Assembly: GCA_944387755.1 (NCBI GenBank)
Contig: CALXGC010000184.1
Location: forward strand, 1-13,817
Origin: an uncultured Oscillospiraceae bacterium
GTDB lineage: Bacteria; Bacillota_A; Clostridia; Oscillospirales; Oscillospiraceae
Direction: 5' to 3'
DNA: 13,817 bases
Shown: one piece after another, positions 6,715-13,782 of the stretch
Layout: each line of letters opens with the position of its first letter
How positions within the stretch are numbered: position 1 is the stretch's first letter
Made by a program: the position numbers and the translations under genes
Notes under the pieces: model-generated
The model's database searches: none
Told to the model about the DNA's origin: nothing
Seen by the model: only the letters and a program-made list of their open reading frames with translations

Positions 6715-7787
6715 TTCTGGCCGCCTCCTTTCTTCTCTTTCGCCTCGTGGGCCTGCTCCCGGCGGCGGGCGATGAAGTTCCACAGGGCGGGGTTATTGGT
6801 GGCCAGCATAACCAGAATCAGCACAATGGCGTACACCAGCATACGGTAATCCGCAAACTGCCGCAGCGCCTCCGGCAGGATGGTCAGGGCGGAGGCGGCA
6901 ATGACAGAGCCCCACATGTTGCCCAGGCCGCCCAGCACCACAAAGACCAGAATCAGAATGGACGTGTTGAAGTCAAACTTTGTGGCGGTGAACGTCACCT
7001 GGCAGCAGCCGTACAGGGTACCGGCGGCCCCCGCCAGGGCGGCGGAGGTGACGAAGGCAATCATTTTATACTTGGTGACGCTGATGCCCACGCTCTCGGC
7101 GGCGATGCGGTTGTCGCGGGCGGCCATAATGGCCCGGCCGGTGCGGCTGTTCACCAGATTGAAGATGATGAACAGCGTCACCAGCACCAGCACCACGCCC
7201 ATGGTGAAGGTGGAGATGCGCGCCGTGTTGGTCACGCCGATGGGGCCCTGAATCAGCTCCACGCCCCCCTCTGCCAGCTGGTTCTTGTCGGTGAGGAAGC
7301 TGAACTGGAAGCCGTTTTCATCCAGGCCCAGGTAGATGTTGGTCACTAAGCTCTTGATAATCTCCCCGAAGGCCAGGGTGACAATGGCCAGGTAGTCGCC
7401 GTTGAGGCGGAGCACCGGGATGCCGATCAGGAAGCCGAAGACCCCGGCGAACAGGGCGCCCAGCAGCATGGCCAGGGCCAGGCGCAGGGGGGCGCTCTCC
7501 ACCGTGCCCTGGAGGGCGGCGGCCGCGGAGGCGCCGGCAAAGGCGCCGATGCTCATAAAGCCCGCATGGCCCAGGGACAGCTCGCCGGAGATGCCCACCA
7601 CCAGGTTCAGCGCCAGGGCCATGGTGACATAGGCGCAGATGGGGATCAGCTGCCCCTCCAGCACGGAGCCCACGCCCCCCTCCCGGAAGGTGCGCAGAAG
7701 CTGAATGACGATATAGGCCGCAATCACCAGGCCATAGGTAAACAGGCTGGTGCGGGTGGACTTTTTCATCTGTAAGATTCGGTTCAT
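6711..7787 (-). CDS. livM: branched-chain amino-acid ABC transporter permease LivM
   Basis: This is a polytopic membrane subunit of the Liv importer (358 aa), forming the translocation path with LivH. It has hydrophobic segments throughout and the LivM-type blocks ALALNLVVGISGELSLGHAG, GIPVLRLNGDYLAIVTLAFG and VFVVLGGLGNMWGSVIAA, the last near the coupling-helix region that contacts the ATPases. The C-terminus is charged (RRREQAHEAKEKKGGGQK). The start at 7787 has AAGGAGGG upstream and lies 13 nt after the livH stop. A second Met at residue 7 has no better RBS. Its stop overlaps the livG start by 4 nt. Confidence 0.95.
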   Translation of the reverse strand: MNRILQMKKSTRTSLFTYGLVIAAYIVIQLLRTFREGGVGSVLEGQLIPICAYVTMALALNLVVGISGELSLGHAGFMSIGAFAGASAAAALQGTVESAPLRLALAMLLGALFAGVFGFLIGIPVLRLNGDYLAIVTLAFGEIIKSLVTNIYLGLDENGFQFSFLTDKNQLAEGGVELIQGPIGVTNTARISTFTMGVVLVLVTLFIIFNLVNSRTGRAIMAARDNRIAAESVGISVTKYKMIAFVTSAALAGAAGTLYGCCQVTFTATKFDFNTSILILVFVVLGGLGNMWGSVIAASALTILPEALRQFADYRMLVYAIVLILVMLATNNPALWNFIARRREQAHEAKEKKGGGQK

Positions 7788-7800
7788 GGTTCCACCCTCC

Positions 7801-8721
7801 TTACACTTTCTCCTGGACCATCCTGCCCAGCAGGCCCGCCGGCTTCACCAGCAGCACCACGATGAGCACGGCGAAGACGATGGCGTTCTGAAGCTGGGTG
7901 GAGATATAGGCCCCGGCGAAGATCTCAATGACGCCCAGCAGCAGCCCGCCCAGCAGCGCGCCGGGGATGGAGCCGATGCCCCCAAACACCGCGGCGGTGA
8001 AGGCCTTGATGCCCGGCATGGAGCCGGTGGTGGGGGTCAGGGTGGGATAGGCGGACATGTACAGCACGCCGGCCACCGCCGCCAGCGCGGAGCCGATGGC
8101 AAAGGTCAGAGAGATGGTGGCGTTGACGTTGATGCCCATAAGCTGAGCCGCCCCCTTGTCCTCCGACACCGCCCGCATGGCCTTGCCCAGCTTGGTGCGG
8201 CTGGTGAAGAAGGTCAGCACCAGCATGATGATAATACAGACCGCAATGGTCAGCAGGGTAATATACTTAATGGACAGCGGTCCCACCGCCAGGCTCCCCC
8301 GCCCCGTCACCGGAGTGAACACCTTGGGGTTGGAGGACCAGAGCAGCAGCGCCGCATTCTGCAAAAAATAGCTCACGCCGATGGCGGTAATCAGCACCGC
8401 CAGGGAGGTGGCCTGCCGCAGGGGCTTGTAGGCCAGGCGCTCGATGACCACGCCCAGCACCGTGCACACCGCCATGGCCAGCAGAGTACCGGCTATGGCG
8501 GGCACCGCCGTGGCCGCCGCGGAGCCCTCCGGGAAATAGCCGGACAGGCCGCTCATGGCGAAGAAGCAGATGTAGCCGCCCACCATGATGACGTCGCCGT
8601 GGGCGAAGTTCAGCATTTTCGCAATGCCGTAGACCATGGTGTAGCCCAGGGCGATGATGGCGTACACGCTGCCCAGACTCAGGCCCTGGATCAGATAGCT
8701 TAGAATAATGGTCGGATCCAT
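7801..8721 (-). CDS. livH: branched-chain amino-acid ABC transporter permease LivH
   Basis: This is the other membrane subunit (306 aa, family-typical). It opens with the LivH hallmark LIQGLSLGSVYAIIALGYTM followed by VYGIAKMLNFAHGDVIMVGG. Later it shows RAVSEDKGAAQLMGINV and FGGIGSIPGALLGGLLLGV, the coupling region. AAAGGA lies 8 nt before ATG 8721. It is separated from livJ by 141 nt holding two strong hairpins but no recognisable promoter, so it probably depends on read-through from livJ. Confidence 0.95.
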   Translation of the reverse strand: MDPTIILSYLIQGLSLGSVYAIIALGYTMVYGIAKMLNFAHGDVIMVGGYICFFAMSGLSGYFPEGSAAATAVPAIAGTLLAMAVCTVLGVVIERLAYKPLRQATSLAVLITAIGVSYFLQNAALLLWSSNPKVFTPVTGRGSLAVGPLSIKYITLLTIAVCIIIMLVLTFFTSRTKLGKAMRAVSEDKGAAQLMGINVNATISLTFAIGSALAAVAGVLYMSAYPTLTPTTGSMPGIKAFTAAVFGGIGSIPGALLGGLLLGVIEIFAGAYISTQLQNAIVFAVLIVVLLVKPAGLLGRMVQEKV

Positions 8722-8746
8722 AGTTTAATTCCTTTCCCCTTCTTCC

Positions 8747-8798
8747 GGGGCACACCGGAAAAAAGCCGGCCGGTCCGGCCGCTTTCCGGTGTGTCCCC
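8747..8798 (-). terminator. livJ-livH intercistronic hairpin, distal to livJ
   Basis: GGGG-CACACCGGAAA pairs with TTTCCGGTGTG-T-CCCC (one bulged T). An inner GGCCGG-T-CCGGCC stem caps it. It is imperfect but long, and ends 12 nt before the livH RBS. No T-run follows on the minus strand (GGAAGAAGGGG instead), which favours an RNA-stability or attenuation role over simple termination. Confidence 0.6.
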
Positions 8799-8810
8799 TC
8801 TCTCTTCGGC

Positions 8811-8852
8811 CCGCCGGCAGGGGGCGGCCCTTTCGGCCGCCCCCGCCGGCGG
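8811..8852 (-). terminator. livJ-livH intercistronic hairpin, proximal to livJ
   Basis: CCGCCGGC (8811-8818) and GGGGGCGGCC (8820-8829) pair with GGCCGCCCCC (8835-8844) and GCCGGCGG (8845-8852). This makes an 18-bp, almost all-G/C stem with one bulge and a 5-nt loop (minus strand GAAAG). It begins 10 nt after the livJ stop. No T-run follows. It would shield the 3' end of a livJ-only mRNA against exonucleases. Confidence 0.65.
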
Positions 8853-8862
8853 AGCAGGACGT

Positions 8863-10131
8863 TTAGTCCATGCCCACGTAAGCGCCGTTCTCGATGATCA
8901 TACCCTTGGGGGCCTTGGACACCGCGCCAGTGTTGTCCCAGGTGATGCCCTGGCCGTCGCCGGTGAGGCCGGTGAAGGTGATGCCCGGCGTCACCAGGTT
9001 GCCGGCCTCGTCGTACTCGCCGCCGAAGGCCACAATCAGGGCGTCGTTGATCTCCTCCGCAGTCATGTCGGGGGTGCAGCCGGCGGTCTCCAGCGCCTGC
9101 TTCAGGGCGTAGATGCAGTCATAGCCGTCGGCGGCAAACTGGTTGGGAGTCTCGCCGTAGCGGTCCTCATACTCGGTGACGAAGGCCACGGTGGCCGCGT
9201 CGGTGGCGTCGGCGTTGAAGGGGGTCAGCAGCATGACGCCCTCGGCCAGAGCGGGGTCAAAGCCGTCCATGGTCAGGATGCCGTCCATGCCGTCCACGCC
9301 GAAGAACTTGGGGGTGAAGCCCATGGAGTCGGCCTGGGCCAGAATCAGGGAGGCGGGTTCATAGTAGATGGGCAGGAAGATCAGGTCGGCGCCCTTCTGC
9401 TGGGCGTCGGTGAGCTGAACGGTGAAGTCGGACTTGGTGTCATCGGTGAAGGTGGAGTTGCCCACCACGTTCAGGCCCAGCCGCTCCGCCTCGGCCACGA
9501 ACTGCTCCTGGATGCCGGTGGAGTAGGGATCGTCGTTCTTCCAGATGATGTAGATGCTCTCGCCCAGGCTCTGCTCAGAGATATACTGGGCGGAGGCCAG
9601 GCCCTGGTTGGGGTCGGAGAAGCACATCTGGTACACGTTGTCCTTGTCCTGAATGACGCTGGGGGAGGAGGCGGAGGGGGTCAGGGCGAAGATGCGGTCC
9701 TCAAAGTTATAGGCGGAGGTGGCGATGCCGGGCTGGGTGGTGACGGAGCCCAGGGAGATCTGCATTCCCCACTCCTTCAGGGTGTTATAGGCGTTGACGG
9801 CGGTCTCCGCCACGTTCTGGTCGTCCTCATAGCGCAGATCGAACTGGATGTCGCCGCCGGCCTCGTTGATCTCATCCACGGCAATCTGGGCGCCGTGGTA
9901 GGCGGCCATGCCGTAGATGGCGGCGCCGCCGGTGAGGGGGCCCGTGCCGCCCACCTTGAAGGCCGCCCCGGTGGGCGCCACCGTGGAGGCGCTTCCGGCG
10001 CTGGAGGCGTCCCCGGCAGCGCTGGAGCCGCCCGCGCTGGAGCCGCCGGAGCTGTCCCCGCCGCCGCAGGCGGCCAGAGACAGCGTCATGGCCGCAGCCA
10101 TGGCAAAGGCAAGAAACTTTTTGCTGTTCAT
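8863..10131 (-). CDS. livJ: branched-chain amino-acid ABC transporter substrate-binding lipoprotein LivJ
   Basis: This is the extracellular receptor of the Liv importer (422 aa). The lipoprotein signal MNSKKFLAFAMAAAMTLSLA ends in lipobox LAAC with Cys22 lipidated. A Ser/Gly/Ala-rich linker (about 23-55) tethers the type I periplasmic-binding fold. The fold opens KVGGTGPLTGGAAIYGMAAY and continues AQIAVDEINEAGGDIQFDLR, the usual start for leucine/isoleucine/valine-binding proteins, and includes the VTTQPGIATS ligand-loop region and TPSASSPSV. Several paralogous ligands (amides, urea) are possible in this family, but linkage to livHMGF favours branched-chain or other hydrophobic amino acids. 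The RBS AAAAAAGGAG lies 9 nt from ATG 10131. It is the first gene of the operon, only about 60 nt behind a terminator of the preceding small gene. Confidence 0.93.
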   Translation of the reverse strand: MNSKKFLAFAMAAAMTLSLAACGGGDSSGGSSAGGSSAAGDASSAGSASTVAPTGAAFKVGGTGPLTGGAAIYGMAAYHGAQIAVDEINEAGGDIQFDLRYEDDQNVAETAVNAYNTLKEWGMQISLGSVTTQPGIATSAYNFEDRIFALTPSASSPSVIQDKDNVYQMCFSDPNQGLASAQYISEQSLGESIYIIWKNDDPYSTGIQEQFVAEAERLGLNVVGNSTFTDDTKSDFTVQLTDAQQKGADLIFLPIYYEPASLILAQADSMGFTPKFFGVDGMDGILTMDGFDPALAEGVMLLTPFNADATDAATVAFVTEYEDRYGETPNQFAADGYDCIYALKQALETAGCTPDMTAEEINDALIVAFGGEYDEAGNLVTPGITFTGLTGDGQGITWDNTGAVSKAPKGMIIENGAYVGMD

Positions 10132-10190
10132 GTCATTTTACTCCTTTTTTCAGATTTCTTTGACCGCGGCCAAAACCGGACGCGGAATAT

Positions 10191-10230
10191 AAAAAAGCGG
10201 CTTCGCTCCCAGGAACGAAGCCGCCTTTTT
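10191..10230 (-). terminator. bidirectional-looking intrinsic terminator between the small membrane-protein gene and livJ
   Basis: GCGGCTTCG (10197-10205) pairs with CGAAGCCGC (10216-10224) across a 10-nt loop. On the minus strand it is followed by TTTTTTATATT, a textbook terminator. On the plus strand CTTTTTAT follows, so it could also stop antisense transcription. It starts 4 nt after the stop of the 73-aa gene. As livJ's RBS lies about 45 nt beyond the T-run, it may also act as an attenuator for liv. Confidence 0.85.
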
Positions 10231-10235
10231 ATCCT

Positions 10236-10457
10236 TTACAGGACTGGCTGCATTCCCTTCGGAGCCCCGGCCCGGCCAATCCGGGCCAGAATAATCAGCG
10301 CCGCCCATACCAGCTCCGCCGCCAGAAAAGCAAAAATGGACACCATGGCGGTGTCCAGAATCCGGGCGTCAGCGCAGGCAGAAGCCGCCTCTGCCCCGCA
10401 GCGGACAGAAGCATTTTCAGAGTTGCTCCGCACAGCGGACGGAAAACGCTCTCTCAT
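10236..10457 (-). CDS. small single-helix membrane protein, unrecognised
   Basis: The 73-residue frame starts MRERFPSAVRSNSENASVRC and has one clear hydrophobic helix at about 38-60 (MVSIFAFLAAELVWAALIIL). A short basic tail (ARIGRAGAPKGMQPVL) follows, suggesting a single-pass membrane protein. I do not recognise the family. The evidence that it is real is its setting. AAAGGAG lies 8 nt before ATG 10457, a near-consensus promoter sits upstream (10504-10532), and an intrinsic terminator begins 4 nt after its stop. The frame is open 38 codons further upstream, but those codons run through the promoter and terminator and lack an RBS. It lies between polA and livJ on the same strand. It might be a transporter-associated small protein or an unrelated gene; no function is assigned. 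Confidence 0.62.
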   Translation of the reverse strand: MRERFPSAVRSNSENASVRCGAEAASACADARILDTAMVSIFAFLAAELVWAALIILARIGRAGAPKGMQPVL

Positions 10458-10503
10458 GGGGACGGCTCCTTTCTGCACAAAATTTTTACTGGTATTTTGT
10501 CTT

Positions 10504-10532
10504 ATTTTAAAACACCCCTCTCCATTCGTCAA
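10504..10532 (-). promoter_or_regulatory. promoter of the small membrane-protein gene, overlapping the polA terminator
   Basis: The minus strand reads TTGACG (10532-10527), a 17-nt spacer, then TAAAAT (10509-10504), close to the sigma70 consensus. The -35 box lies in the loop of the polA terminator hairpin, the spacer contains its distal arm (GGAGAGGGG), and the -10 box overlaps the end of its T-run. The predicted start near 10497 leaves a 40-nt leader with RBS to ATG 10457. Confidence 0.7.
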
Positions 10533-10568
10533 TGGTCGTTTCCCACAGAATCCCGGAGAGGGGTTTTT
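10508..10568 (-). terminator. polA terminator, long-loop, T-run on both strands
   Basis: ACCCCTCTCC (10514-10523) pairs with GGAGAGGGGT (10555-10564) with a 31-nt loop. On the minus strand AAAAA precedes and GTTTTAAAAT follows, ending polA transcription. On the plus strand GGGGTTTTTCATTT follows the stem, so it reads as a terminator both ways. The large loop carries the -35 box of the next gene. Confidence 0.7.
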
Positions 10569-10624
10569 CATTTCATGTCCGTTCTATACAGAAATTTGTC
10601 CGTCCAGGGCGGTCAGACCCGGTT

Positions 10625-13297
10625 CTAGCCGTGGGACTCCGCCCAGCTCTTCCCCGCCCTGGTCTCCGCCGCCAGGGGGACGGACAGGGGGAACACCCCC
10701 TCCATCTCCTCCTGGAGGAGGGCGCACACCTGCTCCCGCTCCTCCTCCGGGCACTCCACGATGAGCTCGTCATGGACCTGGAGGACCAGCTCTCCCCGGA
10801 GTCCCTCACGTTTCAGCCGGCTGCGCACCCGGAGCATGGCCAGCTTGATGATGTCGGCGGCCGTGCCCTGGATGGGCATGTTCAGGGCAACCCGCTCCCC
10901 GAAGGACCGGGTGTTGAAGTTGGAGGACTTCAGCTCCGGCAGCCAGCGGCGGCGGCCCATCAGGGTGGACACATAGCCGTCCTGTTTGGCCTGCTCCACC
11001 ACGCGGTCCATATAGGCCCGCACGCCGGGGTAGGTGGCAAAATATTTGTCCATATAGGCCTTGGCCTCCGCCACGGTGACGCCGGTGTCCTGGCTGAGGG
11101 AGAAGGCGGAGATGCCGTAGACGATGCCGAAGTTCACCGCCTTGGCCCGGCGGCGCATCTCGTGGGTGACGTGCTCCGGCTCCACCCCGAAGACCTGGGC
11201 GGCGGTGACGGTGTGAAAATCCCGGCCGGAGCGGAAAGCCGCAATCATCTTCTCATCCCCGGCCATGTGGGCCAGCAGCCGCAGCTCAATCTGGGAGTAG
11301 TCCGCGTCCACCAGGACCCGGCCCTCCCCCGCCACGAACATCTTCCGCAGCTCCGCCCCCAGAGGGGTGCGGATGGGAATGTTCTGCAGGTTGGGCTCGG
11401 CGGAGCTCAGCCGCCCGGTGGCGGTGACGGTGTTCTGGAAGCAGGTGTGAATGCGCCCGTCCGCTCCAATCACCTTCCCCAGGCCGTCCGCATAGGTGGA
11501 CTTCAGCTTGGCAAGCTGGCGGTAGTCCAAAATCTGCCCGACAATGGGGTGTTTTCCCCGGAGCTTTTCCAGCACCTCCGCGTTGGTGGAGTAGCCCGTC
11601 TTGGTCTTCTTCACCGGGGGCAGGCCCAGCTGCTCAAAGAGGAGGCGGCCCAGCTGCTGGGTGGAGTTGATGTTAAATTCCTCCCCGGCCAGGCTGTAGA
11701 TGGCGGCCTGGGTCCTCTCGATGCCCTGGGAGAGCATCTCCCCAAAGGCCGCCAGGGCCCCCCGGTCCACCAGCACCCCGGCCTTCTCCATCTCCGCCAG
11801 TACCGGACACAGGGGGAGCTCCACTTCGCGGTACAGCCTGTCCAGGCCCAGCTCCTCCAGGCGCCTGGCCAGGGTCTTCCGCAGCGCGCCGATGAGGGCG
11901 GTATGGGACATAAGGGCCCCCATGGGCTCCGCCGGGCCGGCCAGCGGGCCGAAGGCCCCCTCCTCCAGATAGGTCCTGGCCTTGGGGAATGCGTGGTTAT
12001 AATAGGTGAGGCCCAGCTTCTCCAGGTCATAGCTGCCGTCGGTGGGGGCCAGGAGATAGGCGGCGACCTCCGTATCAAAGACAATGCCGCCGGGCGCAAT
12101 GCCCTCGTCCAGCAGTTTTTTCCACAGCTCCTTGGAGCCGTGGACCACCTTTTTAATCTCCGGGCCGAACAGGGCGTTTAAGCCCCTGTTATAGCCCTCC
12201 AGCCGGTCTGCAAACAGCAGGGCGGCCTGGCCGCCCCACTCCACGCACACCCCGTCCAGGGTGGGCAGGGCCAGCACATTTACCTCCTCCAGGGTCTTCC
12301 AGAGGGCCAGCAGCTCCTCCAGCCGCGCCCCGGTCTCCACAACCTCGCTCTCACAGGTCCCGGAGACGGCCTGTTCCTCCTGGACGGCCCCCTCCCCCTG
12401 GGGCGCGGCGAGGTGAAACTTGTCGATGAGCTTGGCAAACTCCAAATCCAAAAACAGCTGATACAAAACCGGCCCGTTGGGCTCCCTGCGCAGGTTGTCC
12501 TCCGGCCGGAACGCGATGGGGGCGCTGGTGCGGATCGTGGCCAGGTCATAGGACATCCGGGCCTGCTCCTCCCCCTCTGTGAGCTTCTTAATCACACCGG
12601 GCTTTGCGGGGACGCCGGGGGCCATCTCAATGTCCGGCAGGGCGGCGTACAGGGCGTCAATGGACCCATACCGCTGGATGAGGGCCATGGCGGTCTTCTC
12701 CCCCACCCCCTTCACGCCGGGAATGTTGTCGCTGGAGTCCCCCATGAGGGCCTTCAGGTCAATGATGTGGATGGGGTCGAAGCCGTACTCTGTCCGAAAA
12801 GCTTCCGGTGTCATGTCCCTGGTGGTGGTGCGGACCATGCGGGTGGACACCAGCTTCACGGTGGTCTGCTCCGTCACCAGCTGGAGGGAGTCCTTGTCTC
12901 CGGTGACGACGGCGGTCTCCCACCCGGCGGCGGCGTCCTTCACGGCGATTGTCCCCAGCAGGTCGTCCGCCTCCCAGCCGTCCAGCTCGTACATGGGGAC
13001 GTTCATGGCCCGCAGCACGTCCTTCAGCAGGGGGAGCTGGCTGGCCAGCTCTTCGGGCATTCCCTTCCGGGTGGCCTTGTACCCCTCATAGGCCAGGTGG
13101 CGGAAGGTGGGGGCCTTCCGGTCGAAGGCGACGCACAGCGCGTCGGGCTTCTCCTCGTCCAGCAGCTTGAGCAGGATATTCAGAAACCCGAAAATGGCGT
13201 TGGTGGGCTGGCCGGACCGGGTGGCCAGCGTCTGACTCACCCCGTAAAAGGCCCGGTTGACGATGGAGTTGCCGTCCAGGACCATCAATTTTTTCAT
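10625..13297 (-). CDS. polA: DNA polymerase I (5' nuclease + polymerase; 3'-5' exonuclease site degenerate)
   Basis: This is the Okazaki-fragment-processing and repair polymerase (890 aa). The 5' nuclease domain (about 1-295) has Asp8 (VLDGNS), FDRKAPTFRH, DGWEADDLLGT, VTGDKDSLQL and GDSSDNIPGVKGVGEKTA. The middle domain (about 305-470) keeps the fold but not the proofreading residues: where active enzymes have Asp-x-Glu it reads LALPTLDGVCVEW, although the later VFDTEVAAYLL remains. The polymerase domain has motif A DADYSQIELR (Asp666), motif B RRRAKAVNFGIVYG (Lys719, Tyr727) and motif C QVHDE (Asp843, Glu844). The start at 13297 (MKKLMVLDGNS) matches the family. It has GGGAGGA just 3 nt upstream, a tight spacing. 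The frame runs 47 codons further upstream, but across the promoter. It appears monocistronic. Confidence 0.97.
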   Translation of the reverse strand: MKKLMVLDGNSIVNRAFYGVSQTLATRSGQPTNAIFGFLNILLKLLDEEKPDALCVAFDRKAPTFRHLAYEGYKATRKGMPEELASQLPLLKDVLRAMNVPMYELDGWEADDLLGTIAVKDAAAGWETAVVTGDKDSLQLVTEQTTVKLVSTRMVRTTTRDMTPEAFRTEYGFDPIHIIDLKALMGDSSDNIPGVKGVGEKTAMALIQRYGSIDALYAALPDIEMAPGVPAKPGVIKKLTEGEEQARMSYDLATIRTSAPIAFRPEDNLRREPNGPVLYQLFLDLEFAKLIDKFHLAAPQGEGAVQEEQAVSGTCESEVVETGARLEELLALWKTLEEVNVLALPTLDGVCVEWGGQAALLFADRLEGYNRGLNALFGPEIKKVVHGSKELWKKLLDEGIAPGGIVFDTEVAAYLLAPTDGSYDLEKLGLTYYNHAFPKARTYLEEGAFGPLAGPAEPMGALMSHTALIGALRKTLARRLEELGLDRLYREVELPLCPVLAEMEKAGVLVDRGALAAFGEMLSQGIERTQAAIYSLAGEEFNINSTQQLGRLLFEQLGLPPVKKTKTGYSTNAEVLEKLRGKHPIVGQILDYRQLAKLKSTYADGLGKVIGADGRIHTCFQNTVTATGRLSSAEPNLQNIPIRTPLGAELRKMFVAGEGRVLVDADYSQIELRLLAHMAGDEKMIAAFRSGRDFHTVTAAQVFGVEPEHVTHEMRRRAKAVNFGIVYGISAFSLSQDTGVTVAEAKAYMDKYFATYPGVRAYMDRVVEQAKQDGYVSTLMGRRRWLPELKSSNFNTRSFGERVALNMPIQGTAADIIKLAMLRVRSRLKREGLRGELVLQVHDELIVECPEEEREQVCALLQEEMEGVFPLSVPLAAETRAGKSWAESHG

Positions 13298-13344
13298 AAA
13301 TCCTCCCGTCTCCGGCTCCGCCGGGGTAACGTCATATTTTTTAT

Positions 13345-13373
13345 AGTATATCAGGTTTCCCAAAACAGAACAA
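13345..13373 (-). promoter_or_regulatory. predicted polA promoter
   Basis: The minus strand reads TTGTTC (13373-13368), a 17-nt spacer, then TATACT (13350-13345). This gives a start near 13338 and a leader of about 40 nt. A small hairpin CCGGC-GGA-GCCGG (13312-13324) lies in that leader just ahead of the RBS. Confidence 0.65.
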
Positions 13374-13385
13374 GAGAAAACGTTC

Positions 13386-13418
13386 CGGTCAACGGACGTA
13401 TCCGCGGGGCGCGGCGGG
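13386..13418. repeat. truncated third copy of the intergenic repeat
   Basis: GGTCAACGGACGTATCC followed by GCGGGGCGCGGCGGG matches the distal part of copy 2 (GGTCAA, then CGGACGTATCC, then ATGGGACGCGACGGC) with a 4-nt gap. The proximal CCCTTTCACAAGGG and palindromic parts are missing. It lies where the GC-rich polA region gives way to AT-rich DNA, upstream of the polA promoter. Confidence 0.5.
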
Positions 13419-13440
13419 CTGGAGACGCTGTTAAGCATAG

Positions 13441-13605
13441 AAGATACCTATACCATCTATCATTGATGTAACCCGCTCCGGACTTGATGATGATACGCTC
13501 AACAAGCAAATTGAAAAATTGTTCAGTCGTGTTGAAACAGGTTGGGTTAAAGAAATCGTTATCATTTACAACGGGACAATCGTGCGAGTAGTGAGAAGGA
13601 CATAA
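13441..13605 (+). pseudogene. 3' remnant of an unrecognised reading frame
   Basis: After an in-frame TAG at 13438-13440 there are 54 open codons to TAA 13603-13605, with no ATG and no RBS in front. The codon use is balanced and AT-richer, unlike the G/C-ending codons of the neighbours. The translation looks protein-like: an amphipathic helix (DDDTLNKQIEKLFSRVETG), then a beta hairpin (VKEIVIIYNGTIVRVVRRT). A C-terminal helix-plus-strand of this sort is seen at the end of several mobile-element recombinases, but that is only a resemblance and no family is assigned. It may be a fragment cut off by insertion or deletion at about 13420-13440. It could also be chance; its coding look and nearby hairpin argue mildly against that. 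Confidence 0.4.
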
Positions 13606-13607
13606 AA

Positions 13608-13662
13608 AAGCCGGCACACCATCTCGCCCTTCAAAGAAGGGGTCGTGGACAGCGACCGGCTT
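13608..13662 (+). terminator. nested hairpin behind the reading-frame remnant
   Basis: The outer stem AAGCCGG (13608-13614)/CCGGCTT (13656-13662) encloses an inner perfect stem CCCTTC-AAA-GAAGGG (13627-13641). It starts 2 nt after the TAA. The plus-strand tail is GTATTTATG. A T-rich stretch also follows on the minus strand (CCGGCTTTTTTATG), so it could terminate transcription either way, most classically on the minus strand. Confidence 0.5.
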
Positions 13663-13714
13663 GTATTTATGATATATCACAGGTTTATATGAAAGGCTCT
13701 GTCACAACAAATGG

Positions 13715-13743
13715 TTGATTTTTGACGAGAAATAGCGTATAAT
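13715..13743 (+). promoter_or_regulatory. near-consensus promoter of the gene at the right edge
   Basis: TTGATT (13715-13720), a 17-nt spacer, then a perfect TATAAT (13738-13743). An RBS, GAAGGAGG, follows at about 13766-13773 and ATG at 13783. It is the strongest promoter by sequence in the window. Confidence 0.75.
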
Positions 13744-13782
13744 AATAGTAAGAAACAGTACCACCGAAGGAGGTAATTGGAT

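Noticed and set aside
10132..10300. A T-box or amino-acid riboswitch in front of livJ
   Set aside because: No T-box motif, specifier-loop arrangement or known riboswitch core was seen. The space between the terminator and livJ is too short for one.
8791..10764. A 657-codon plus-strand open frame opposite livJ
   Set aside because: Low-complexity Gly/Val/His/Ala composition, crosses two terminators and several real gene boundaries, and has no RBS or family motif. It is an antisense shadow of livJ. The same holds for the long plus-strand frames opposite livG (5827-6849), livH (7750-8703) and polA (10532-12181, 12413-13471).
13351..13680. A 109-codon minus-strand frame upstream of polA
   Set aside because: It spans the polA promoter, the repeat fragment and the nested hairpin. 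It has no RBS and no recognisable domain, and the plus-strand frame at 13441-13605 has a more protein-like composition.
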